A DNA stretch of 64,000 nucleotides from Sulfurimicrobium sp963779055 (GCA_963779055.1 CAVZWN010000004.1:62001-126000); one strand, 5' to 3'; shown: positions 27,906 through 37,276, counted from the stretch's first letter. The notes: generated by a model not told the origin, from the sequence alone. A program made the numbers and translations.

Positions 27906-29455
27906 ACGAGGCTATCAAAATGGCCTTCGCGCTGGCCTGGCTGATTCCCCTGTTGCCCCTGCTGGCTGCGGCAGGCATCGCGCTGCGCATCCTCGGCGGG
28001 AACGACAAGGGCGACCAGGCCGAACCACCCAGTGCGCGCATTGCCATTTACTGCACCGCAACCGCGCTCCTGCTGCTGCTTGGGCTGGATGGACTCGCCC
28101 TTGCAGCGGGTGCGCCTGGCCATGTCGTCAGCGGCACATGGTTTTCCAGCGGCGCCATCCGGTTGCCCATCAGCTTCACCCTCGACGCGCTGGCGTTGTC
28201 CGTCGCCTCGCTGGTTGCCTTTATCGCCACGCTCACCCTGATGTTCTCGCGCAATTACCTGCACCGCGAAGCCGGTTTCCATCGTTTCTTCCTCGGCATG
28301 TGCCTGTTCACCGCGGGCATGCTGCTGATCGTGCTGTCTGGCAACGTGGCGCTGACCTTTGTTGGCTGGGAGCTGGCGGGCGTCAGCTCGTGGATGCTGA
28401 TCGGCTATGCCTATGACCGCCCCACTGCCAGCATCAATGCGCTGCGCGCCATTGTCACCAACCGCATCGGCGATGCCGGCTTCATTCTGGGCATCTCCCT
28501 TTCCTTCATCTGGCTCGGCACAGTGGAGTGGCCGGCCCTGCTGCAAGCCAAGCAGCTCGGCACCCTCTCCGCCGGTCTGCTGGCGCTTGGTTTCGTGGTG
28601 GCGGCGCTGGCAAAATCGGCACAGGTACCGTTCTCGCCCTGGATCGCCCGCGCGCTGGAAGGCCCGACGCCTTCCTCGGCTATTTTCTACGGCGCCCTGA
28701 TGGTGCATGCCGGGGTGTATCTGCTGGTGCGCATGGAACCCCTGTTGCGCCAGGCGCCTGCGCTGATGTCCCTGATCGCCGTCCTGGGGCTGCTGACCGC
28801 GCTGTATGGCTATTTCAGCGGCCTCACCCAGACCGACGTAAAAAGCGCGCTGATGTTCGCCACCACCACCCAGGTCGGGCTGATGTTTCTCTTCTGCGGG
28901 ATGGGCTGGTTCACGCTCGCTGCCTGGCACCTCGGACTGCATGCCAGCTGGCGTGCCTGGCAGTTCCTCGCCTCACCTTCCTACATGCACCTGATGGGAG
29001 GTCCCACGCGCGCCGCCCCTGTCTGGCTGAAGAACAGCCAGCGTCTTTACACTGCTTCGATGCAGCGTTTCTGGCTGGAACACCTCGGCGACTGGCTGCT
29101 GGTGCGGCCCACCCGCCAGATGGCGCGCGATGCCCGCAATCTGGACGACAACGTAGTCAGCCGGCTGGTCGGCCTGCCCGAATCTGCCGGTGTTCCGGCC
29201 TTTCTGGTCGCCAGCGGCGAAGAGATGAACAAGGACCAGGTGGTACGCGGTAGCGGCCTGGCTGGCGCATTTCTGGAGTGGATCGCGCTCAGGCTGCATC
29301 GCTTCGAAGCAAACCTGCTATTTCAGGGCGGCGACAGCCGGATCAGCCGCATGCTCGGGCGCATCGGCTCCTACCTGCTGGCCGTGGAAAGGCTTCTTTC
29401 CCAGCCGCGTTACCTGCTGCTGCTGATCATGGCAACCCTGGTGGTGATTCTGTAA
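27902..29455 (+). CDS. dabB: NuoL-like membrane subunit, DabB-type
   Basis: 517 aa, NuoL/Mrp-antiporter family. The sequence FVGWELAGVSSWMLIGY carries the helix-5 Glu and ALAKSAQVPFSPW the central Lys, both needed for proton movement. The C-terminal part after residue ~370 is hydrophilic with one last helix, unlike full NuoL with its long lateral helix. It overlaps dabA by four bases and is the closest match in the cluster to DabB, so it most likely binds DabA directly. The stop TAA overlaps the next ATG by one base. The gene symbol is by homology and position. Confidence 0.88.
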   Translation: MNEAIKMAFALAWLIPLLPLLAAAGIALRILGGNDKGDQAEPPSARIAIYCTATALLLLLGLDGLALAAGAPGHVVSGTWFSSGAIRLPISFTLDALALSVASLVAFIATLTLMFSRNYLHREAGFHRFFLGMCLFTAGMLLIVLSGNVALTFVGWELAGVSSWMLIGYAYDRPTASINALRAIVTNRIGDAGFILGISLSFIWLGTVEWPALLQAKQLGTLSAGLLALGFVVAALAKSAQVPFSPWIARALEGPTPSSAIFYGALMVHAGVYLLVRMEPLLRQAPALMSLIAVLGLLTALYGYFSGLTQTDVKSALMFATTTQVGLMFLFCGMGWFTLAAWHLGLHASWRAWQFLASPSYMHLMGGPTRAAPVWLKNSQRLYTASMQRFWLEHLGDWLLVRPTRQMARDARNLDDNVVSRLVGLPESAGVPAFLVASGEEMNKDQVVRGSGLAGAFLEWIALRLHRFEANLLFQGGDSRISRMLGRIGSYLLAVERLLSQPRYLLLLIMATLVVIL

Positions 29456-30963
29456 TGAACGAAATACACTGGACCCAGCAGGCGGTCTATCCCATTCTTG
29501 GCATGCTGCAACTGGCCCCCCTGCTTGGCGCCGGCCTGCTCCTGCTGCTTGGAGAACGGCGCGAAGCGGTCGCCATCGGCCGGGGCTTTGCGCTGATAGA
29601 ACTGCTGCTGGCGATCGACCTGTTCCGCACCCTTGATGCCGCTTCGCCGGCAATGCAGCTGGCCGAGAAGCTGATCCTGTTCGACCCGTTTGCCTATCAC
29701 GCTGCGGCCGATGGCATCACCGTTCTGTTCGTCCTGCTGACCGCGCTGCTGGTGTTGCTGCTCACCATCTACAGTTTGGTGCGCGGACTGCCCGAACCAT
29801 CGCACCTGCTGATGGCGATTCTGGCGGCAGAAGGCGTACTGATGTCGCAACTGGTGACCACCAATCTGCTGTGGTTCGTGTTCGCCTCCCTGATCGAGCT
29901 GGGCCTGGTCGGCTACCTGCTGTGGAACTGGGCTACTTCGCCGGAAAAAGATGTCATGCTGGCGCGCTTTTACCAGTTTCAGGGCACCGGTCTGCTGCTG
30001 CTGCTCATAGGCACCATGCTGCTGGGCTGGCTTCATGCCGAAGCCACCGGAGGCGACTGGAGCTTTGAACTGGCAGACCTGAGCGCAGTGCCCATCGGCG
30101 GCGCAGTCGGCTCGGTTATTTTCTTCCTGCTGTTTTTCGGCCTGGGTATCCGCACGCCGGTCTTTCCCCTGCACGGCTGGCTGCCCTGGGTAGCGCAGCA
30201 TGGCAACGTCGCCATCGCTCCCGCCCTTCTTCTCGGCATCAAGGTCGGCATCTATGGCCTGGTACGCTTCGTGTTTCCCATCGTCCCGGCGGCGGTAGTG
30301 CAATGGAGCAGCTTCGCCGTCGCGTTTGCGGCGACCGGGGTCTTCTATGCCGCATTCCTCGCCTTTCTGCAAAGCGACCTGCGCCGCCTGATGGCTTTTG
30401 CGGTGGTGAGCCATACCAGCCTGCTGATAATCGGGCTATTCTCGCTGCAAGCTGAAGGCTTTCAGGGCAGCATCCTTCTGGCGGTCAACTTCGGTTTGGC
30501 CATGACAGTCATGCTGTTCATTGTCGGTTTTGTCTATCGCCGCACCCACACCACGGTGCTCGACCAGCTGGGCGGCCTGTTCGACCGCATCCCATTTATT
30601 GGCGGTGCATTCCTGCTTGGCGGTCTGGCCATCGTGGGCATGCCCGGCACCCCCGGCTTCGACGCTGCCCACCTGCTTATGGAGGCGTCCATCGAACGCC
30701 TTGGCGCGCTGCTCACAGTGGCCGTAGCGCTTGGCAACGTGGTGGCGGCGGGCTTCCTGCTGTGGGCCTTCCAGCGCGCCTTTCTCGCCCCGCGCAGCGA
30801 AGCATCCAGGGTCGGCGCGATCGAACGCACCCTGCCCATGGAGTATCTGGTCGCCGGCAGCGCCGTGGCCGTGCTGCTCATCGCCGGCTTCTACCTCGAA
30901 CCCTGGATGAAGCTGATTGAAGTACCGCTGCTCACGCTCGCAGAAAGATTCGCACACCCATGA
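29455..30963 (+). CDS. NuoM/NuoN-like proton-translocating membrane subunit (DAB locus)
   Basis: 502 aa, about 14 hydrophobic segments, antiporter-like family. A membrane Glu is present in WFVFASLIELGLVGYLL at the position of the helix-5 Glu, and HGWLPWVAQHG and LLLGIKVGIYG follow. Sequence around the Glu is more divergent than in the flanking NuoM-like proteins, so this may be a specialised subunit. The start ATG at 29455 overlaps the previous TAA by one base and the stop overlaps the next start. Such packing says these proteins are made together. Function in carbon uptake is inferred from the DabA neighbour. Confidence 0.85.
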   Translation: MNEIHWTQQAVYPILGMLQLAPLLGAGLLLLLGERREAVAIGRGFALIELLLAIDLFRTLDAASPAMQLAEKLILFDPFAYHAAADGITVLFVLLTALLVLLLTIYSLVRGLPEPSHLLMAILAAEGVLMSQLVTTNLLWFVFASLIELGLVGYLLWNWATSPEKDVMLARFYQFQGTGLLLLLIGTMLLGWLHAEATGGDWSFELADLSAVPIGGAVGSVIFFLLFFGLGIRTPVFPLHGWLPWVAQHGNVAIAPALLLGIKVGIYGLVRFVFPIVPAAVVQWSSFAVAFAATGVFYAAFLAFLQSDLRRLMAFAVVSHTSLLIIGLFSLQAEGFQGSILLAVNFGLAMTVMLFIVGFVYRRTHTTVLDQLGGLFDRIPFIGGAFLLGGLAIVGMPGTPGFDAAHLLMEASIERLGALLTVAVALGNVVAAGFLLWAFQRAFLAPRSEASRVGAIERTLPMEYLVAGSAVAVLLIAGFYLEPWMKLIEVPLLTLAERFAHP

Positions 30964-32438
30964 TAGATATGCCGCTGCTCAGCCTGCTTTTTCTCACCCT
31001 GCCCATTGGCGCCGCCCTGACCTGGCTGCTGCCGCGCCCGGAATGGGCAAAGCGCATCGCCCTGGGCTCTGCGCTGGTTGACCTGAGCATCGCCCTGGCC
31101 ATCATTTTCAGGTTCGACCCCACCCAGCCCGGCTTTCAACTGGTCGAACAGGCTCAATGGATTCCCACCCTCAACGTCCAGTACCTGGTCGGCGTGGATG
31201 GCATTTCGCTGCTGTTCCTCCCCGCCACCATCCTGCTGTTCATCGGCGTCATCCTGGCATCCTGGAACAGCGTGACCACTCTGCCGCGCCTTTATTACAG
31301 CCTGCTGCTGATCCTTGAAACAGCCACCCTGGGGATTTTCTGCTCGCTCGACACCATGCTCTTTTTCCTTTTCTGGGAACTATCGCTGATTCCGATCTAT
31401 TTCCTGGTCAGCCTGTGGGGAATCGGGCCGAACCGGCGCTATGCGGCAGTCAAGTACATTCTGGTCATGGTGGCAGGGGGCGTCCCCTTGCTGTTCGGCT
31501 TCATCCTGCTTGCCTTTGGTCATGCCGCCAATGGAGGCGAACTGGTCTTTGATCTGCCTACCCTGCTGGCGACGCCGCTGCCAGCCAGATTGCAAATCGC
31601 GGTGTTCCTGCTCCTGCTCCTGGGGTTCGCCGTCAAGATCCCGGTTTTTCCGCTCCACACCTGGCTGCCGCTGGTGGCAATGGAGGGGCCCGCAGCGGTC
31701 ATCGCCCTGCTGGTCGGCATCAAGCTCGGCGCTTACGGCCTGATCCGTTTCGCGATTCCGCTGGCGCCAGAAGCAGCCCAGCAGATGCACTGGCTATTGG
31801 TGGCGCTCGGAACGATAGGTGTGATCTATGGAGCGGTCGCGGCGCTGGCCCAGACCAACCTGCGCCGCATGCTGGCTTATGCCAGCCTGTCGCACGTGGG
31901 ACTCGTGGTACTGGGAATCGCGTCTTTCGACCTGCAGGGCTTGCAGGGCTCGGTGCTGCAACTGCTCAATTTCACCCTGGCGGCAGGCGGCGGCTTCCTG
32001 CTTGCCGGCGCGCTTCACCACCGTATCGGCTCGACCGACATCCTCAGCCTGGGCGGCGCGGCACGTTCCATGCCCTTGCTGGCAAGTTTCTTTCTGCTGT
32101 TCGGCCTGGCAGGCATGGGCATGCCTGGAACCAGTGGCTTTCCGGCCGAATTGCTGATCCTGATCTCGACCTTCAAGCATCACACCGGCGCCGGACTTGC
32201 CGCACTATTCGCCATGGTACTGGGTGCGGCCTACTTTCTCAGTCTCTACCGCCAGGCATTTTTCGGTCCTGTCACCAACCCGGTCGTGGCAGACGCCATG
32301 GACCTGCGATTGCGCGAACTTGCTGTCGTCGTGGTCTTCGCCTTCCTCATCCTGGCGGCCGGACTTTATCCCTCGGCCGTACTGGACGTTATCAAGCCGG
32401 CCGGAGAGGCCTGGGTGGCCCTGCTACAGAAACAATAG
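30960..32438 (+). CDS. NuoM-like proton-translocating membrane subunit (DAB locus)
   Basis: 492 aa, about 14 hydrophobic helices, NuoM-like. Conserved elements are FFLFWELSLIPIYFLV (helix-5 Glu), GFAVKIPVFPLHTWLP (Lys) and NLRRMLAYASLSHVG. It is the last gene of the rightward operon and ends 28 bp before the convergent end of era. With 23156-24607, 27902-29455 and 29455-30963 it makes four antiporter-type subunits around one DabA, compared with one in the described two-gene DAB. An alternative is a stand-alone Mrp-like antiporter, but none of the small Mrp subunits is present. Confidence 0.88.
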   Translation: MIDMPLLSLLFLTLPIGAALTWLLPRPEWAKRIALGSALVDLSIALAIIFRFDPTQPGFQLVEQAQWIPTLNVQYLVGVDGISLLFLPATILLFIGVILASWNSVTTLPRLYYSLLLILETATLGIFCSLDTMLFFLFWELSLIPIYFLVSLWGIGPNRRYAAVKYILVMVAGGVPLLFGFILLAFGHAANGGELVFDLPTLLATPLPARLQIAVFLLLLLGFAVKIPVFPLHTWLPLVAMEGPAAVIALLVGIKLGAYGLIRFAIPLAPEAAQQMHWLLVALGTIGVIYGAVAALAQTNLRRMLAYASLSHVGLVVLGIASFDLQGLQGSVLQLLNFTLAAGGGFLLAGALHHRIGSTDILSLGGAARSMPLLASFFLLFGLAGMGMPGTSGFPAELLILISTFKHHTGAGLAALFAMVLGAAYFLSLYRQAFFGPVTNPVVADAMDLRLRELAVVVVFAFLILAAGLYPSAVLDVIKPAGEAWVALLQKQ

Positions 32439-32466
32439 GGCCTCTCGTCCCGGTACTACCCGGAAC

Positions 32467-33360
32467 CTATTCGTACCCCAGGCTTTTCAGGGCACGCTCG
32501 TCATCTGCCCAGCCGCCCTTGACCTTGACCCAGATTTCCAGATAGACCTTGCTGTCGAACAGCTTCTCCATGTCCTTGCGGGCCTGGGTGCCGATTTCCT
32601 TGAGCCGCTCGCCCTTGTTGCCGATCAGGATCGGCTTCTGGCTTTCACGGTCAACAATAATGGCTGCAAAAATTCGGCGCAGATTGCCGACAGTTTCAAA
32701 TTTTTCAATTTCGACGCTGACGGCATAAGGGACTTCGTCCCCAGAAAGGCGAAAGACTTTCTCGCGCACGATTTCAGCCGCAAGAAAGCGCTCGCTGCGG
32801 TCAGTGATCTCATCTTCGCCGTAGACCGCCGTCCCTTCCGGCAAATGGCGCCTGATTTCCACCAGCAGTTCATCCAGCTGCTTGCCACCCTTGCGGGCGC
32901 TGAGCGGCACAGAGGCTGCAAAAGGGAACAGCGCAGACATTTTCTCGATGAAAGGCAGCAGCTTTCCCTTGTCTTCCACCCGGTCGATCTTGTTCAGCAC
33001 CAGCAACACCGGCTGCTCGCGCGGCAACAGCGCCAGCACTTTCTCGTCGCGCTCGTCGAAGTGCAATGCTTCAACCACGAACAGGACCACGTCCACATCC
33101 GACAACGCCTGCGTCACGGTGCGGTTCATCACCCGGTTCAGGGCGCTCTTATGCTGCATCTGAAAGCCAGGCGTATCCACGAAGATATACTGCGTATCCG
33201 CATCGGTACGGATGCCGGTAATGCGGTGGCGGGTCGTCTGGGCCTTGCGTGAGGTAATGCTGACTTTCTGACCGACAAGGTGATTGAGCAGCGTCGACTT
33301 GCCGACATTGGGGCGCCCGACAATGGCGATATAGCCGACGTTTACTGGGCTTTCACTCAT
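32467..33360 (-). CDS. era: GTPase Era
   Basis: Ribosome-associated GTPase required for 16S rRNA maturation and 30S assembly. 297 aa: G1 GRPNVGKSTL, G3 DTPGFQ, G4 NKID in the N-terminal GTPase domain, and a C-terminal KH RNA-binding domain (about 200-290, ILIGNKGERLKEIG). It is the last gene of the lepA-lepB-DUF4845-rnc-era set and overlaps rnc by 8 bp. Confidence 0.97.
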   Translation of the reverse strand: MSESPVNVGYIAIVGRPNVGKSTLLNHLVGQKVSITSRKAQTTRHRITGIRTDADTQYIFVDTPGFQMQHKSALNRVMNRTVTQALSDVDVVLFVVEALHFDERDEKVLALLPREQPVLLVLNKIDRVEDKGKLLPFIEKMSALFPFAASVPLSARKGGKQLDELLVEIRRHLPEGTAVYGEDEITDRSERFLAAEIVREKVFRLSGDEVPYAVSVEIEKFETVGNLRRIFAAIIVDRESQKPILIGNKGERLKEIGTQARKDMEKLFDSKVYLEIWVKVKGGWADDERALKSLGYE

Positions 33361-34027
33361 GTTTCATGGCCATCTGATACGCATCAATGGCGGCATTCTG
33401 CTCGGCACTGCGGCGACTGTGCCCGATACCCACAGTGCGGATATCGAGGTCGGGGAGAATACATTCCACTTCAAACTCCTGGTCGTGGGCCTCACCACGG
33501 ATGGTTATCACATCATATTGAGGAAGCCCGTGTTTGCGGCTTTGCAGATATTCCTGCAACTGTGTTTTGGGATCTTTTGCGATTTTTTTGGGATCGAGCG
33601 CTTGCAGCAACGGCTCGTAGAGGGCAAGAATCATCGCCTCGGCGGTGATAAAACCATCATCGAGGTAAGCTGCGCCAATGATTGCCTCGAGCGCATCCGC
33701 CAGGATGGAGGGACGACGGAATCCGCCACTTTTCAGCTCCCCCTCGCCCAGCATGAGGTGATCACCCAGTTTGAGCCGCCCGGCAATCTCCGCCAGTGTC
33801 TGCTCTTTCACCAGCGCCGCACGCATGCGGCTCAGGTCGCCCTCCGGCAGGCGCGGGTAGAGCTGGTATAAACGCGCGGCAATGACACAATTCAGAATGC
33901 TGTCGCCAAGAAACTCCAGCCGCTCGTTATTGGGCGATCCGTAACTGCGGTGCGTCAGCGCCTGCTGCAACAACGCGGGCTGTGAAAAATCACGCCCAAG
34001 CAGGCGGCAAAGTACCTGGCGCTTCAT
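33353..34027 (-). CDS. rnc: ribonuclease III
   Basis: Endonuclease for double-stranded RNA, processing rRNA precursors. The signature NERLEFLGDS is at about residues 37-46, with a second acidic site (DALEAIIGAAYLD), then a C-terminal double-stranded RNA-binding domain (about 153-222). 224 aa, normal. The ATG at 34027 is preferred to a preceding TTG. The gene end overlaps era by 8 bp, and expression with era is expected because both act in ribosome maturation. Confidence 0.96.
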   Translation of the reverse strand: MKRQVLCRLLGRDFSQPALLQQALTHRSYGSPNNERLEFLGDSILNCVIAARLYQLYPRLPEGDLSRMRAALVKEQTLAEIAGRLKLGDHLMLGEGELKSGGFRRPSILADALEAIIGAAYLDDGFITAEAMILALYEPLLQALDPKKIAKDPKTQLQEYLQSRKHGLPQYDVITIRGEAHDQEFEVECILPDLDIRTVGIGHSRRSAEQNAAIDAYQMAMKHE

Positions 34028-34075
34028 CAAAACCGGGACATGTGCAAGAATTGAATCACCTGCTGGCGCTGGGCC

Positions 34076-34441
34076 TTATTTCGCATCCTGAGTAGAAGCT
34101 CGAAACTCGATCAATGCGCTCAGATTGCCTACAATCGGCACAGTCACCGAGTAATCGGCCGCAACCACGGACTGGCCGCGATCCTTGCCAATATCCAGAT
34201 CTTTGCCCTCTATCACCCTGACATTGTCGATCACAGCGCGCCTGTCAAATGAATCTCTGATCTGGGCCGGTGTCATTTCAGGCAGCCCGGAATCCTTGGC
34301 CATCACACCAATGATCTTCTGGACCGACCAGAATTCGAGGTAGGGAGGAATCAGTTTCATGATCAGAATGGCCCCGAAAACGATAACCATGCCAACAAAC
34401 ATCACACCTATAAACGTCATCCCCTGCTGATTTTTTTTCAT
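34076..34441 (-). CDS. DUF4845 membrane-anchored protein
   Basis: 121 aa: an N-terminal pilin-like stretch (GMTFIGVMFVGMVIVFGAILI, about residues 7-28) and a small periplasmic or extracytoplasmic domain. This family always seems to sit between lepB and rnc in betaproteobacteria. Despite the type IV pilin-like start there is no complete prepilin cleavage site, since the position before MTF is Gly but the following residue pattern differs. Function unknown. Confidence 0.85.
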   Translation of the reverse strand: MKKNQQGMTFIGVMFVGMVIVFGAILIMKLIPPYLEFWSVQKIIGVMAKDSGLPEMTPAQIRDSFDRRAVIDNVRVIEGKDLDIGKDRGQSVVAADYSVTVPIVGNLSALIEFRASTQDAK

Positions 34442-34471
34442 CCCCGTCTCCTTATATGGTGTTCACACGCC

Positions 34472-35278
34472 TTAATCGATTGCCTGGCCTATACGCTTGA
34501 AGTCGCCAAAATTCCACCAGATCATGAATGCCTTGCCGACAATGTTACGGTCAGGCACGAAACCCCAGTAGCGGCTATCGTTGCTGTCGTCACGGTTATC
34601 ACCCATCATGAAATAGTGTCCTTCAGGCACGGTGCAACTGAAACCGCCCTCATTGTAATCACAGTTGGCGCGCGACGGAAAGGGCTTCACATCGCCCAGA
34701 CGCACAGGCGGCAGCTCAGGCAGAATCAGCAGCGCATGTCGATGGCTGCCAAGCTGCTCGTTGGCGCGTTTGGCGGTCACATAGTTGAGGCCGCTTTTGA
34801 CGTAATTGAACTGCTCGCCGCGATCTTCCCGCGCCACAGCCTTGCCATTGATAAACAGATATTTATCACGATAAACCACACGGTCGCCAGGCAGGCCCAC
34901 CACCCTTTTGATGTAATCCAGCGACGTATCTTCCGGGTAACGGAAGACCATCACGTCGCCATGCTGCGGCTGATTGATGCCGATAATCTTGGCATTGATC
35001 ACCGGCAGACGAATGCCGTAAGTGTATTTGTTGACGAGGATAAAGTCGCCCACCAGCAGCGTCGGCAGCATCGAACCGGAAGGGATCTTGAACGGCTCCA
35101 CCAGAAACGAGCGCAGCAGGAATACCGCCAGGATGACCGGAAAAAAACTTCTGGCATATTCCACCAGCACCGGTTCCTTGGCTTCCTTTGCCCGGCGCGG
35201 CTTGCCCAGGTAGATATCGAACAGCCAGATGGCGCCGGTAACCAGCAGCGCAATCAGCATGATGAGTGCGAAATTCAT
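34472..35278 (-). CDS. lepB: signal peptidase I
   Basis: Inner-membrane protease removing signal peptides from exported proteins. 268 aa from ATG 35278 (MNFALIML), 6 nt after AGGA. Two N-terminal membrane helices (about 4-20 and 46-60) precede the periplasmic catalytic domain, with Ser69 (IPSGSMLPTL) and Lys124 (DYIKRVVGLPGD) as the catalytic dyad and the family box GDNRDDSNDSRYWG near the end. Located between lepA and DUF4845, the standard arrangement. An upstream in-frame start at 35335 lies within the palindromic repeat and is rejected. Confidence 0.96.
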   Translation of the reverse strand: MNFALIMLIALLVTGAIWLFDIYLGKPRRAKEAKEPVLVEYARSFFPVILAVFLLRSFLVEPFKIPSGSMLPTLLVGDFILVNKYTYGIRLPVINAKIIGINQPQHGDVMVFRYPEDTSLDYIKRVVGLPGDRVVYRDKYLFINGKAVAREDRGEQFNYVKSGLNYVTAKRANEQLGSHRHALLILPELPPVRLGDVKPFPSRANCDYNEGGFSCTVPEGHYFMMGDNRDDSNDSRYWGFVPDRNIVGKAFMIWWNFGDFKRIGQAID

Positions 35279-35298
35279 TTCTATCCTTGGTAATGGGA

Positions 35299-35343
35299 GA
35301 TGGGAAATGGGTGAGGGGTGGGCGCATTTACCCATTCCCCATC
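35299..35343. repeat. 14-bp inverted repeat in the lepA-lepB gap
   Basis: GATGGGAAATGGGT (35299-35312) pairs with ACCCATTCCCCATC (35330-35343) with one mismatch and a 17-nt loop, within a tandem-like series of ATGGG units. There is no T-run. It may be a dispersed palindrome or a processing hairpin between lepA and lepB mRNA. Confidence 0.5.
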
Positions 35344-35360
35344 ACTCATCCCCCATCACA

Positions 35361-37154
35361 CTATTTATTATCTACCTGCAGAATTGCGAGGAAGGCTTCC
35401 TGCGGTATTTCCACATTGCCTACCTGCTTCATGCGTTTCTTGCCCGCTTTCTGTTTTTCCAGCAGTTTGCGTTTGCGCGAAATGTCGCCGCCGTAGCATT
35501 TGGCCAGCACGTTCTTGCGCAGCGCCTTGACGTTCTCGCGCGCCAGGATTTGCGAGCCGATGGCCGCCTGCACGGCGACATCGAACATCTGGCGCGGGAT
35601 CAGCTGGCGCATCTTGGCGGCCAGTTCACGTCCACGATAAATCGAATTGGCGCGGTGCACGATCACCGAGAGCGCATCCACTTTCTCGTTGTTGATCAGG
35701 ATATCGACCTTGACCAGGTCGGCGGTGCGGAATTCCTTGAACTCGTAATCCAGCGAGGCATAGCCACGGCTGGTGGACTTGAGCTTGTCGAACAGATCCA
35801 TCACCACTTCGTTCATGGGCATGTCGTAGGTCAGCATCACCTGCCGCCCCATGTATTGCATATTGGTCTGCGAGCCGCGTTTCTGGGTGCACAAAGTGAT
35901 CACGGCGCCGACATATTCCTGCGGCACCAGGATAGTGGCGGTAATGATCGGCTCGCGGATTTCCTCGATTTTCGACAGGTCCGGCAGCTTGGAAGGGTTT
36001 TCGATCTCCACCACTTCACCGTCGCGCATCACGACCTCATAGATCACCGTCGGCGCGGTGGTGATGAGGTCCATGTCGTACTCGCGTTCCAGCCGCTCCT
36101 GCACGATTTCCAGATGCAGCAGGCCCAGGAAACCGCAGCGGAAGCCGAAGCCCAGCGCCTGCGAGGTTTCCGGCTCGTATTGCAGCGATGCGTCGTTGAG
36201 TTTGAGTTTTTCCAGCGCATCGCGCAGTGCTTCGTAGTCGTGCGACTCCACTGGATACAGCCCGGCGAACACCTGCGGCTTGATCTCCTTGAAACCGGGC
36301 AAAGCCTCGCTGGCGGGATTGCTGGCCAGTGTCACAGTGTCGCCGACCTTGGCGGATTTCAGTTCCTTGATGCCGGCGATGATAAAACCCACGTCACCGG
36401 CAGAAAGCTGCTTGCGCATCAGCGACTTGGGCGTAAACACACCGACCTGCTCACACAGATGCACGTCACCGGTCGCCATGAGGCGAATCTTGTCCTTGGG
36501 CTTGAGCACACCGTCCACCACCCGTACCAGCATCACCACGCCAACGTAGTTATCGAACCAGGAATCGATAATCAGCGCCTTGAGCGGCCCATCGGGATTG
36601 CCCTTGGGCGGCGGAATCCGCGCGATCACGGCCTCCAGCGCATCCTGCACGCCGATGCCGGTCTTGGCGCTGGTGAGCACCGCATCCTTGGCATCGATGC
36701 CGATGATGTCCTCGATTTCCTTGATCACCCGCTCCGGCTCGGCGCTGGGCAGGTCGATCTTGTTCAGAACCGGCACCACTTCCACGCCCTGTTCGATCGC
36801 GGTATAGCAGTTGGCCACGCTCTGCGCTTCCACGCCCTGGGAAGCATCCACCACCAGCAACGCGCCTTCGCAGGCGGCCAGCGAACGGCTGACTTCATAG
36901 GAAAAATCGACATGGCCCGGGGTATCGATCAGGTTGAGCTGGTAAACCTGGCCGTCGCGCGCCTTGTATTCCAGCGCGGCGGTCTGCGCCTTGATGGTGA
37001 TGCCGCGCTCGCGCTCGATGTCCATGGAATCGAGCACCTGGGCTTCCATTTCGCGGTCGGAAAGCCCGCCGCAGAGATGGATGATGCGGTCAGCCAGGGT
37101 GGACTTGCCGTGGTCGATATGGGCGATGATGGAGAAATTGCGTATCAGGTTCAT
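35361..37154 (-). CDS. lepA: elongation factor 4
   Basis: Ribosomal back-translocase GTPase. 597 aa with G1 AHIDHGKSTL, the switch-I/II segments RGITIKAQ and DTPGHVDF, G4 NKIDLP, EF-G-like domains and the LepA-specific C-terminal domain (from about residue 490, ILINNEKVDALS...). Full length. It is first in the lepA-lepB-DUF4845-rnc-era order, with the terminator of the upstream FimV-like gene just before it. Confidence 0.97.
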   Translation of the reverse strand: MNLIRNFSIIAHIDHGKSTLADRIIHLCGGLSDREMEAQVLDSMDIERERGITIKAQTAALEYKARDGQVYQLNLIDTPGHVDFSYEVSRSLAACEGALLVVDASQGVEAQSVANCYTAIEQGVEVVPVLNKIDLPSAEPERVIKEIEDIIGIDAKDAVLTSAKTGIGVQDALEAVIARIPPPKGNPDGPLKALIIDSWFDNYVGVVMLVRVVDGVLKPKDKIRLMATGDVHLCEQVGVFTPKSLMRKQLSAGDVGFIIAGIKELKSAKVGDTVTLASNPASEALPGFKEIKPQVFAGLYPVESHDYEALRDALEKLKLNDASLQYEPETSQALGFGFRCGFLGLLHLEIVQERLEREYDMDLITTAPTVIYEVVMRDGEVVEIENPSKLPDLSKIEEIREPIITATILVPQEYVGAVITLCTQKRGSQTNMQYMGRQVMLTYDMPMNEVVMDLFDKLKSTSRGYASLDYEFKEFRTADLVKVDILINNEKVDALSVIVHRANSIYRGRELAAKMRQLIPRQMFDVAVQAAIGSQILARENVKALRKNVLAKCYGGDISRKRKLLEKQKAGKKRMKQVGNVEIPQEAFLAILQVDNK

Positions 37155-37172
37155 GCTTGCTTGTATGCAGCA

Positions 37173-37198
37173 AAAAGGGCACGGTGATGTGCCCTTTT
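37173..37198 (-). terminator. Rho-independent terminator upstream of lepA
   Basis: A perfect 10-bp stem AAAAGGGCAC/GTGCCCTTTT with 6-nt loop, ending in a T-run on the minus strand. It ends transcription from the gene at 37277-38059 and separates it from lepA. Confidence 0.8.
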
Positions 37199-37276
37199 CT
37201 GGTTAGGAAAGCTGAATTCTAACGGATTTTGGCCTCAAGCGCATCAGGGAAGCGCCGCCACCGGAACACAGAAAGC

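Noticed and set aside
23156..32438. Respiratory complex I (nuo) operon or Mrp Na+/H+ antiporter
   Set aside because: No NuoA-K, peripheral subunits or small Mrp subunits are present, and DabA sits in the middle.
35229..37187. Long plus-strand open frame opposite lepA/lepB
   Set aside because: Shadow of lepA in GC-rich codons; no family resemblance.
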